The translations under genes and the position numbers were made by a program. This document shows positions 57,670-64,000 of a stretch of DNA of 64,000 nucleotides, piece by piece. Position 1 is the stretch's first letter; every line of letters begins with the position of its first letter. The notes beneath the pieces are model-generated. The model was not told where the DNA came from. It ran no database searches and worked only from the letters and a program-made list of their open reading frames with translations. The stretch covers positions 62,001 to 126,000 of the forward strand of contig DIBY01000018.1 of NCBI GenBank assembly GCA_002415135.1, in the 5' to 3' direction. This stretch comes from Flavobacteriales bacterium UBA5040. Its GTDB lineage: Bacteria > Bacteroidota > Bacteroidia > Flavobacteriales > Weeksellaceae.

Positions 57670-58179
57670 ATGAAAAAATTGATCCTGTTTTCTTCGTTTA
57701 TTTTGGTTGGGTGTGTAAAACATGCGCCAGCTTATCCGCCAGTAGGTGGCATATTGAGTCAAAAAGATCTGGATGTTTCAAAAAACAGGTCCAAAAATCT
57801 TAATCAAATAGAACGGGTTCAGATTGAAGACTGGATTAAAAATCAGCAGGAATCGTTCTATCCAATGAGTATGAACTATTGGGTTAACGATAAAAACCTT
57901 CAGCTTCAAAGTAGGAAAAGTAATGGCGAAGTAATTTCTTACCAATATGATATTTACGATTTTGACTGGGAAAAACTATACGAATCTCCGAAACAGAATA
58001 AAAACGTGATTTTTGGTCGTTTTGAAGAGTTGAAACCCGTGGAAGATGCTTTAAGATACATGGAGAAAAACCAGGAAGTAACATTATTAATTCCTTCTGC
58101 TTTAGGATATGGAACTTACGGCGACAATGATCAGATTTCAAATGATATGCCTTTAATAATTAAATTAAAAGTACTTTAA
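57670..58179 (+). CDS. GldI-like FKBP-type peptidyl-prolyl isomerase lipoprotein
   Basis: A 169-residue lipoprotein: MKKLILFSSFILVGC, Cys15. I start at 57670; an ATG eight codons earlier in the frame would spoil the signal. The C-terminal half has the end of an FKBP fold (EVTLLIPSALGYGTYGD and a final PLIIKLKVL). The N-terminal half is a family-specific extension with QIERVQIEDWIKNQQ. This matches GldI, the FKBP-type isomerase needed for gliding and T9SS function in Flavobacterium. Several FKBP active-site aromatics are not visible, so catalysis may be weak. It is 14 bases before a second isomerase gene. Confidence 0.8.
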   Translation: MKKLILFSSFILVGCVKHAPAYPPVGGILSQKDLDVSKNRSKNLNQIERVQIEDWIKNQQESFYPMSMNYWVNDKNLQLQSRKSNGEVISYQYDIYDFDWEKLYESPKQNKNVIFGRFEELKPVEDALRYMEKNQEVTLLIPSALGYGTYGDNDQISNDMPLIIKLKVL

Positions 58180-58193
58180 AAATATTGCTATTT

Positions 58194-59318
58194 ATGTTAA
58201 AAAAGAATTTATTAATCGCGATAGCAGCGATTTCGATAACAAGTTGCACCCCAATTTATAAAAAAATGAACGTAGACAAAGAAACTTACGCAGGTCTGAA
58301 AGATGGACTTTATGCCAATTTCCAAACTTCAAAAGGAAATATGATTGTAAAACTAGAAGACGAAAAAGCACCAGTTACGGTTGCCAATTTTGTTGGATTA
58401 GCTGAAGGTAAAATTGATAACAAAGCGAAAGCGAAAGGTGTTCCTTTCTATGACGGAACCATTTTCCACCGAGTGATCAAAGATTTTATGATTCAGGGAG
58501 GTGATCCTAAAGGAACAGGAATGGGCGATCCAGGTTACAAATTCGATGACGAAAAAAACGACCTACAGCATAAAGGAAAAGGAATTCTTTCTATGGCGAA
58601 TTCAGGACCAAATACCAATGGTTCTCAATTCTTCATTACAGAAGTTCCGACTCCCCATTTAGATGGTAGACACACTATTTTCGGTGAAGTGGTAAACGGT
58701 CTTGAAGTGATTGATTCTATCGCTACCGTTGAAAAAGGAGCCCAGGATAAACCTAGAACTGATGTAGTTTTAGAAAAAGTGGCCATTTTCTCTAAAGGTG
58801 ACGAGTACAAATCTTACGACGCCGCTAAAATCTTCTCTGAAGGAAAAGGAAAGATTAAAGAAAATAACAAAGCTATTCTTGATAAAATAGAAGCTGATAA
58901 GAAAAAGAAAGCAGAAGAATTCGCCGCTAATCAACAGAAATTGGTTGATGATTTGAAAGCGACCATGCAGGCAACTCCATCTGGATTATATTACAAAATC
59001 ACGGAAGCAACTGATGGCAAAAAAGCCAACGTTGGAGATAATGTTTCTGTACACTATGCAGGAAAATTAGTTGACGGGACAGAATTCGATTCTTCTTTCA
59101 AAAGAAATGAGCCGATTGAAATTCCGATCGGAGTAGGACAGGTCATTAAAGGTTGGGATGAAGGAATTCTTTTATTAAAAGAAGGCGAATCTGCAACATT
59201 GCTAATTCCATCAGAACTTGGATATGGAGCGAATGGCGCAGGAGGAATTATTCCACCAAATGCTTGGTTGATATTTGACGTAAAACTGGTAAAAGTGAAT
59301 ACCAGTTTAGAAAAATAA
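58194..59318 (+). CDS. Dual-family immunophilin: cyclophilin fused to FKBP, lipoprotein
   Basis: Two unrelated peptidyl-prolyl isomerases in one chain of 374 residues. The lipoprotein signal ends SITSC. The cyclophilin domain (about residues 30-200) has FYDGTIFHRVIKDFMIQGGD, the NTNGSQFFIT core and LDGRHTIFGEVVNGL. A charged linker (KIEADKKKKAEEFAANQQ) follows, and then a complete FKBP domain (265-372) with VGDNVSVHYAGKLVDGTEFD, GVGQVIKGWDEGI and YGANGAGGIIPPNAWLIFDV. The start is ATG 58194; a TTG three codons upstream is possible. Likely a periplasmic folding factor, co-transcribed with the GldI-like gene. Confidence 0.95.
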   Translation: MLKKNLLIAIAAISITSCTPIYKKMNVDKETYAGLKDGLYANFQTSKGNMIVKLEDEKAPVTVANFVGLAEGKIDNKAKAKGVPFYDGTIFHRVIKDFMIQGGDPKGTGMGDPGYKFDDEKNDLQHKGKGILSMANSGPNTNGSQFFITEVPTPHLDGRHTIFGEVVNGLEVIDSIATVEKGAQDKPRTDVVLEKVAIFSKGDEYKSYDAAKIFSEGKGKIKENNKAILDKIEADKKKKAEEFAANQQKLVDDLKATMQATPSGLYYKITEATDGKKANVGDNVSVHYAGKLVDGTEFDSSFKRNEPIEIPIGVGQVIKGWDEGILLLKEGESATLLIPSELGYGANGAGGIIPPNAWLIFDVKLVKVNTSLEK

Positions 59319-59345
59319 TCGTAAGAAAACCACTTCGAATTACAT

Positions 59346-59376
59346 AGCACTTCAATTGATTGAGGTGCTTTTTTTG
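59346..59376 (+). terminator. Terminator after the immunophilin gene
   Basis: Stem AGCACTTCAA / TTGAGGTGCT with one G-T pair and loop TTGA, then seven Ts. Confidence 0.88.
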
Positions 59377-59719
59377 TGCAGTGTATATCGGCTAACACTT
59401 AACGATTAGGTTAAATATACTATAAAAGAAAAGGTGTTTTAACTGCGGAAAGTGGAACCTCAATGCCCTATATTTGTTCAAGAAAAAGAAAGACATTTGA
59501 TAGAAATTTATTTCCTTATTATTTTAAACTTAGAAAACACAACAGGTTGAAAATTGGATTTTAAATTAAATCTCATGTGAAATTTAAAAGTTTTAATAAT
59601 AGTTAATCTTATAACAGGGTAAAAACTACTAACCATTAACCAACACAAATGATGATTTTTTGGTTTTTCCCAGCAGATTTAAGATTAATTTAAAAGAAAC
59701 AAGTGATTGAAAAAAAGGG
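59377..59719. other. Intergenic region, about 340 bases, no gene
   Basis: AT-rich DNA between two terminators. No frame longer than a few codons is supported. It contains GGGTAAAAACTACTAACCAT at 59617-59636, which nearly repeats the sequence after rsgA (50982-51001). It may hold the remains of a lost gene or an unrecognised small RNA. Confidence 0.4.
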
Positions 59720-59748
59720 AAGGTGCATTACTACAATGCACCTTTTTT
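59720..59748. terminator. Terminator after the potassium channel gene, also fits the plus strand
   Basis: Perfect stem AAGGTGCATT / AATGCACCTT with loop ACTAC. T runs follow on the plus strand and, after CCC, on the minus strand. Confidence 0.8.
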
Positions 59749-59749
59749 A

Positions 59750-60577
59750 TTATACGATTTTCTCACCGCAGATTTTGCAAAATCTCGAATCATCATCAAT
59801 GTCATTATTGCCACAGCGATCACACATCTTGCCGATTTCTTGGCGTTTGTTTCGCATTTCCGCCGTCACAATTCCGGTCGGAACAGCAATGATGGAATAA
59901 CCTGCGAGCATTAATAATACTGATAGAAATTTCCCCAATGGTGTTCCTGGTGAAACGTCACCGTAACCAACGGTGGTAACCGTAACAACTGCCCAGTAAA
60001 CGCTTTGCGGAATGCTTTCAAAACCTTCTCTATGACCTTCAACCATAAACATCATTGAACCAACGATGACCGAGAAAATCATTAAGAACAATAGGAAAAT
60101 ATAGATTTTTCGAGAACTGTTTTTTAAAGCCCGAACGATGAAATAACCATCGTTCATAAAATCCATTAAGTTTAAAATTCTAAAGATCCTCAACATTCTA
60201 AGCATTCTTATAATTAAGAAATACTTGGTGATAGGAATAAACAAACTTAGATAAAAAGGAAGGATTGCGAGAAAATCGATGATTCCGAAAAAACTAAATA
60301 TGTAGTCTTTCTTATTTTTAATGGTCATCACTCTCAATATATATTCCACAGTAAAAACCGCGGTGATGACGATCTCAACAATGACAAAGACATTGTGAAG
60401 CTTCGCATCAAAAATCCGTACACTTTCCATCATAACGATGAACGTGCTGAGAACGATCAGTATCAGTAAAAAAATGTCAAAAAGCTTACCCAATTTGGTA
60501 TCCGATTTGAAAATAATCCGGAACAGTTTACGTTTCCAGCGGACGCGCTCCGGCATAAAATTATGTTCTCTTTCCAT
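59750..60577 (-). CDS. Voltage-gated-type potassium channel with C-terminal zinc ribbon
   Basis: A 275-residue ion channel with six membrane helices. S4 is rich in positive residues (LIIRMLRMLRIFRILNLM), and the pore filter is TVTTVGYGDVSPG, selective for K+. After S6 comes a short cytoplasmic tail that ends in two CxxC pairs (MCDRCGNNDIDDDSRFCKICG), a zinc ribbon. The ATG at 60577 (MEREHNFMPERVRWK) is preferred; the frame extends to 60628, seven bases from the divergent Nif3 gene. The zinc ribbon could sense metal or redox state, or hold tetramers together. Confidence 0.9.
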   Translation of the reverse strand: MEREHNFMPERVRWKRKLFRIIFKSDTKLGKLFDIFLLILIVLSTFIVMMESVRIFDAKLHNVFVIVEIVITAVFTVEYILRVMTIKNKKDYIFSFFGIIDFLAILPFYLSLFIPITKYFLIIRMLRMLRIFRILNLMDFMNDGYFIVRALKNSSRKIYIFLLFLMIFSVIVGSMMFMVEGHREGFESIPQSVYWAVVTVTTVGYGDVSPGTPLGKFLSVLLMLAGYSIIAVPTGIVTAEMRNKRQEIGKMCDRCGNNDIDDDSRFCKICGEKIV

Positions 60578-60634
60578 TGATATTCGCGATATAATTACAA
60601 ATTTAATCCTTAAATTCGTTGCAAACATAACAAA

Positions 60635-61732
60635 ATGACCGTTAACGAAGTAATTTCTGTCTTAAAAAGTACTATTCCTTTGGCGCAAGCTGAAGATTTT
60701 GACAACGTAGGTTTGCTTTGCGGAAATTTAGAGCGAGAAGTATCGGGAATTTTGGTTTGTCATGATGCCTTAGAAAATGTGGTGGATGAGGCGATTGCTA
60801 AAGGATTTAATTTGATAGTAACTTTTCATCCGATTATTTTTTCAGGATTAAAATCAATTACCGGTAAAAATTATGTAGAAAAGTCAATTCTAAAAGCAAT
60901 TGAAAATAAGATTGTTATTTATGCCATTCACACCGCTTTCGACAATGATTTCTTTGGCGTGAATTATAGAATCTGCCAAGAGCTTGGATTGAAAAATCAA
61001 AAAGTTCTAATGCCGAAAAAACAGCAACTTCATCAACTGCAAGTTTTTGTACCACAAGATTTTTCAGAAAAGGTAAAAAATGCTTTGTTCAAAGCAGGTG
61101 CTGGCAATATTGGTTTTTATGATGAATGCAGTTTCTCGGTTTCAGGAAGTGGCACCTTTAGACCGATTGAAGGTTCAAGTCCCTTTTCTGGAAAGCAGGA
61201 TATTCGGGAGAATTCAGCTGAAGTTGCAATTTCTGTTATTTACGAAAGTTATAAAAAGAATCAAATTTTAGCTGCGATGAAACTATCACATCCTTACGAA
61301 GAAGTGGCGTATCAAATTATTCAATTGGAAAATGAAAATCAATTTTTGGGCTTAGGAAGATTTGGCGAATTGGAAGAAGCGATGGATGAAGAACAATTTT
61401 TAAGTTTGATTAAAGATAAATTTAATTTAAAAGTTATTCGTCATTCCAATTTCACCGGTAAAAAAATTAAAAGAGTAGGAGTTTTGGGTGGGAGTGGCGC
61501 CAGTGGAATAGGAGCTGCAATTTCCCAAAATTGTGACGCTTATTTAACTGGTGATCTTAAATATCATGATTATTTTCAAGGAGAAGGCAAAATGTTGATT
61601 TGCGACATCGGCCATTTTGAATCTGAACAATTTGTTACTGAGCATTTAGTTGAGATTTTATCACAAAAATTCACTACCTTTGCAGTCTCAAAATCTACCG
61701 AGAAAACCAACCCTGTAAACTATTTTTTATAA
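60635..61732 (+). CDS. Nif3-like dinuclear metal-centre protein
   Basis: A 365-residue NIF3/YbgI protein with the middle domain insertion seen in longer bacterial members. Metal ligands: LICHDALENV-type VCHDAL, VTFHPIIFSG, IYAIHTAFDNDFFGVN and near the end DIGHFESEQF. Relatives are hexameric toroids; the reaction is debated, with a role as GTP cyclohydrolase-like or nucleotide hydrolase proposed. It is 3 bases upstream of the coiled-coil protein gene, the pairing normally seen for this family. Confidence 0.93.
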   Translation: MTVNEVISVLKSTIPLAQAEDFDNVGLLCGNLEREVSGILVCHDALENVVDEAIAKGFNLIVTFHPIIFSGLKSITGKNYVEKSILKAIENKIVIYAIHTAFDNDFFGVNYRICQELGLKNQKVLMPKKQQLHQLQVFVPQDFSEKVKNALFKAGAGNIGFYDECSFSVSGSGTFRPIEGSSPFSGKQDIRENSAEVAISVIYESYKKNQILAAMKLSHPYEEVAYQIIQLENENQFLGLGRFGELEEAMDEEQFLSLIKDKFNLKVIRHSNFTGKKIKRVGVLGGSGASGIGAAISQNCDAYLTGDLKYHDYFQGEGKMLICDIGHFESEQFVTEHLVEILSQKFTTFAVSKSTEKTNPVNYFL

Positions 61733-61735
61733 AAT

Positions 61736-62515
61736 ATGGCTAAAAAAACAGTAGAAATCGCCGTTGAAGACAAACTAAGAGCACTTTACGACCTACAAAT
61801 TATTGATTCAAGATTAGACGAAATCCGTAGCACAAGAGGCGAATTGCCTATTGAAGTGGAAGATTTAGAGATTGAAATCGAAGGTTTAGAAAAAAGAGCT
61901 GAGAAATTTCAAAGTGAGGTGAAACTTCAAAACGATGAAATCAGCACAAAGAACGAAGTGATTAATCATGCGAAATCTTTGATTGAAAAATATAAATCTC
62001 AGCAAGATAACGTAAGAAATAACAAGGAGTTCGAATCTTTGGATAAAGAAATTGAATACCAGGAACTGGAAATTCAACTTTCAGAAAAAAGAATCAACGA
62101 ATTTGGGGCAAAAATCGGTCACAAGAATGAAACTTTAGACGAGTTAAATTCTAAAATTGCTGATTTGAAGAACCACTTGAAATTCAAAAAAGAAGAACTG
62201 GAAAACTTAGTTTCTGAAACTCAGAAAGAAGAAGATTTCTTAATTGAAAAATCAAACGAATTCGCTAAAAATATCGACGCTAGATTATTGGCTTCTTACC
62301 AAAGAATCCGGACAAATTCACCAACTGGTTTAGCGGTTGTAGGTTTAGAAAGAGGTGCTCCGAAAGGGTCATTCTTTACACTTCCTCCACAAAAGCAAAT
62401 GGAAATCGCACAACGTAAGAAAATCATTATTGATGAACACTCTGGTAAGATTTTGGTTGACGATGATTTGGTTAACGAAGAAAACGAAAAAATGAAAGAC
62501 ATTATTAAATTTTAA
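61736..62515 (+). CDS. Coiled-coil protein of the zinc-ribbon (DUF164-type) family, cysteines lost
   Basis: Residues 10-190 form a long antiparallel coiled coil. The end (about 195-245) aligns in pattern with the C4 zinc ribbon of this family, but the four expected cysteines are gone: the ACGGC-like knuckle reads GAPKGS and the CEHCGRIL-like knuckle reads DEHSGKIL. The surrounding landmarks (LPPQKQMEIAQRKKIII) are kept. So the fold is likely retained without zinc. It is coupled to nif3 (3-base gap), the usual neighbour, and ends at a strong terminator. Function unknown. Confidence 0.85.
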   Translation: MAKKTVEIAVEDKLRALYDLQIIDSRLDEIRSTRGELPIEVEDLEIEIEGLEKRAEKFQSEVKLQNDEISTKNEVINHAKSLIEKYKSQQDNVRNNKEFESLDKEIEYQELEIQLSEKRINEFGAKIGHKNETLDELNSKIADLKNHLKFKKEELENLVSETQKEEDFLIEKSNEFAKNIDARLLASYQRIRTNSPTGLAVVGLERGAPKGSFFTLPPQKQMEIAQRKKIIIDEHSGKILVDDDLVNEENEKMKDIIKF

Positions 62516-62527
62516 TTCTTTCTCAAA

Positions 62528-62567
62528 ATAAAAAAAACCGATTTGAAATTTTCAAATCGGTTTTTTT
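62528..62567. terminator. Bidirectional terminator
   Basis: Palindrome AAAAAACCGATTTGAAA / TTTCAAATCGGTTTTTT between convergent genes. Confidence 0.92.
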
Positions 62568-62580
62568 ATGAAACATTTTT

Positions 62581-63780
62581 CTAGCTTATTTCAACTTTAT
62601 CCAAAAATTTGTGAATTCGTTTCATCGCTTCTTTTAAATCATCTTCAGACGTTGCATATGAAAAACGAATACAGTTTGGATTACCAAAAGAAACTCCGCC
62701 AACAGTTCCGACATGCGCATTTTCCAACAGAAACATCGCAAAATCATCGGCATCCTTAATTAGAATTCCATTTAAAGTCTTTCCAACATAAAATGAAATG
62801 TCTGGAAAAAAATAAAAGGCCGCTTTCGGATAATTGACTTTAAAACCTGGAATATCTTTTATCAAAGAAAAAACCAGATCCCGTCGTTTTTTAAATTCAT
62901 CGATCATAAATCGATATTCACTGGGATCAGTTTTTAACGCAGTAATTGACGCTTTCTGAGCCATCGTATTCGCACCACTCGTCATTTGTCCTTGAATCTT
63001 TTCACAAGCTTGCGCTAACCAATTCGGACACGCAGAATAACCAATTCTCCAGCCAGTCATCGCGAATGCTTTTGACATTCCATTGATCACGGCAGTTTGA
63101 TCGTAAACCTGTGGAAACTCGGCGATGGAAGTATGTTTGCCATCGTAATTTGTAAATTCGTAGATCTCATCGGAGATAATCGTGATCTGCGGATATTTTG
63201 CAATTACATTAGCAATACTTTTTAGTTCTTCATAAGTGTAATAACTTCCCGATGGATTACAAGGAGAACTGTACAGAAGTACTTTTGTTTTCGGGGTAAT
63301 TGCATTTTCAAGTTGTGCTGCAGTCATCTTAAATTCGGTGTCAATGGAAGTTTCTACGAATACTGATTTTCCACCCATCATTTTGACCATTTCATCGTAA
63401 CTTACCCAATATGGAGCCGGCAGAATTACTTCATCACCGTCATTAATTATAGAAGAAAGTACGTTTAGAATCGCTTGTTTGGCTCCATTGGATACACAAA
63501 TTTGCGAAGGTTTATATTCTAAATGATTGTCTCTTTTTAATTTTCCACAGATGGCTTCTCTTAAATCCAGAAATCCAGGCACAGGCGAGTAGTGGCTAAA
63601 ATTATTATTAATTGCTTCAAAAGCTGCTTCTTTAATATCTGCCGGAACATCGAAATCAGGTTCACCAAGTGTTAAACTGATCACATCGATTCCTTCAGCT
63701 TTCATTTCCCGGACTTTGTTGCTCATTACAAAAGTCTGCGAGAAACTCATTCGATTCAGCCGGTCAGAGAATTTTTCCAT
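62581..63780 (-). CDS. Aspartate-type aminotransferase (class I, subgroup I-gamma)
   Basis: PLP enzyme of 399 residues. PLP lysine is Lys237 in NGMSKAFAMTGWRIGY; other marks are TLGEPDFDVP, PAPYWVSYDEMVKMMGG, SPCNPSGSYYTYEEL and the C-terminal carboxylate-binding arginine in NCIRFSYATSEDDLKEAM. The ATG at 63780 gives the normal start MEKFSDRLNRMSFSQTF; the frame extends seven codons upstream. Probably converts aspartate and 2-oxoglutarate to oxaloacetate and glutamate. Divergent from rsmG. Confidence 0.93.
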   Translation of the reverse strand: MEKFSDRLNRMSFSQTFVMSNKVREMKAEGIDVISLTLGEPDFDVPADIKEAAFEAINNNFSHYSPVPGFLDLREAICGKLKRDNHLEYKPSQICVSNGAKQAILNVLSSIINDGDEVILPAPYWVSYDEMVKMMGGKSVFVETSIDTEFKMTAAQLENAITPKTKVLLYSSPCNPSGSYYTYEELKSIANVIAKYPQITIISDEIYEFTNYDGKHTSIAEFPQVYDQTAVINGMSKAFAMTGWRIGYSACPNWLAQACEKIQGQMTSGANTMAQKASITALKTDPSEYRFMIDEFKKRRDLVFSLIKDIPGFKVNYPKAAFYFFPDISFYVGKTLNGILIKDADDFAMFLLENAHVGTVGGVSFGNPNCIRFSYATSEDDLKEAMKRIHKFLDKVEIS

Positions 63781-63880
63781 ATTTAATTTTAAGTGAATCA
63801 AAGATAAATTTTTAGTTTGAACTCACAAACCAAATTATTGTGAAATGCTTTGTTTATTTTTGTAAAAAATTTGCAATAAA

Positions 63881-64000
63881 ATGTCCGTAGAATTAATAGA
63901 AAAGTACTTTCCTAATCTTTCTGATACCCAAAAAAAGCAGTTCGCTGACCTTGAAGAATTGTATAAAGAATGGAACGAAAAAATCAACGTCATCTCCCGG
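63881..64000 (+). CDS. rsmG: 16S rRNA (guanine527-N7)-methyltransferase RsmG, N-terminal part
   Basis: Forty residues up to the window edge: MSVELIEKYFPNLSDTQ, then FADLEELYKEWNEKINVISR. This helical start and the WNEKINVISR motif are characteristic of RsmG (GidB), which methylates G527 of 16S rRNA. The SAM-binding domain lies beyond the window, so completeness cannot be judged. Confidence 0.85.
   Translation, partial: MSVELIEKYFPNLSDTQKKQFADLEELYKEWNEKINVISR

Noticed and set aside
59703..59914. Three plus-strand frames opposite the potassium channel 3' end
   Set aside because: All are antisense to the conserved zinc-ribbon and S6 coding region and begin in a terminator.
1..64000. Mobile elements, CRISPR arrays, tRNA or rRNA genes
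   Set aside because: I looked through the intergenic regions on both strands and saw no transposase, integrase, spaced direct repeats or tRNA-like T-arm sequence; a tRNAscan or CRISPR search would settle it.

Overview
The window is a gene-dense, AT-rich chromosomal segment from a member of the Bacteroidetes, class Flavobacteriia. The Chryseobacterium/Kaistella/Elizabethkingia group fits best. Evidence for this: a short Bacteroidetes-type housekeeping sigma factor (23.1-23.9 kb), recurring TAnnTTTG promoter boxes, a type IX secretion sorting domain, a GldI-like isomerase, DUF4153 and DUF4294 proteins, a dual-family immunophilin, YtxJ/YfiT bacillithiol-type proteins, and an absence of Shine-Dalgarno sequences. 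Almost everything is core-genome material. I see no phage, transposase, CRISPR array, tRNA or rRNA.

Layout. 0-10 kb: a surface-type lipoprotein, an aminotransferase, kdsB (LPS Kdo activation), a LolA-like protein, a lipoprotein glutathione peroxidase, then an envelope block on the minus strand (ftsK, lolA, LptF/G-type permease). 10-17 kb: two small acidic proteins flank an acyl-CoA thioesterase that lies behind a cobalamin riboswitch; then urocanate hydratase, a fasciclin lipoprotein and a TonB-dependent receptor. 17-24 kb: a GreA/GreB-like protein, an SRPBCC protein, an S41 protease, nicotinamidase, a YfiT-YtxJ-Crp cluster and rpoD/sigA. 24-30 kb: a T9SS-secreted beta-helix protein, an aldo/keto reductase, an RRM protein and a PAP2-BlaI-DUF4153 operon. 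30-40 kb: pdhA-pdhC, a LolD-like ATPase, radC, two poorly known genes, soluble pyrophosphatase and a membrane pyrophosphatase fused to an OmpA domain. 40-47 kb: corA, a FabH-type synthase and a cyanophycin locus (cphA divergent from cphB and an isoaspartyl peptidase). 47-52 kb: dnaX broken at an A10 run into gamma and tau frames, DAHP synthase/chorismate mutase, rsgA, ndk, rpe. 52-64 kb: M42 peptidase, DUF4294, S1/P1 nuclease, NUDIX, mnmD, ilvE, two peptidyl-prolyl isomerases, a potassium channel with a zinc-ribbon tail, a Nif3-like protein, a coiled-coil protein that has lost its zinc-ribbon cysteines, an aspartate-type aminotransferase and the start of rsmG.

The most interesting points are: (1) a well-formed cobalamin riboswitch with its own terminator in front of an acyl-CoA thioesterase, which I read as a CoA-recycling response to B12 shortage; (2) the dnaX frameshift site; (3) an intergenic repeat seen twice, whose central stem is kept by compensatory base changes; (4) the pyrophosphatase-OmpA fusion; (5) the compact cyanophycin make-and-break locus. 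Nothing could be searched or folded by program here. Family names rest on recognised motifs, and mechanisms are inference where so marked.
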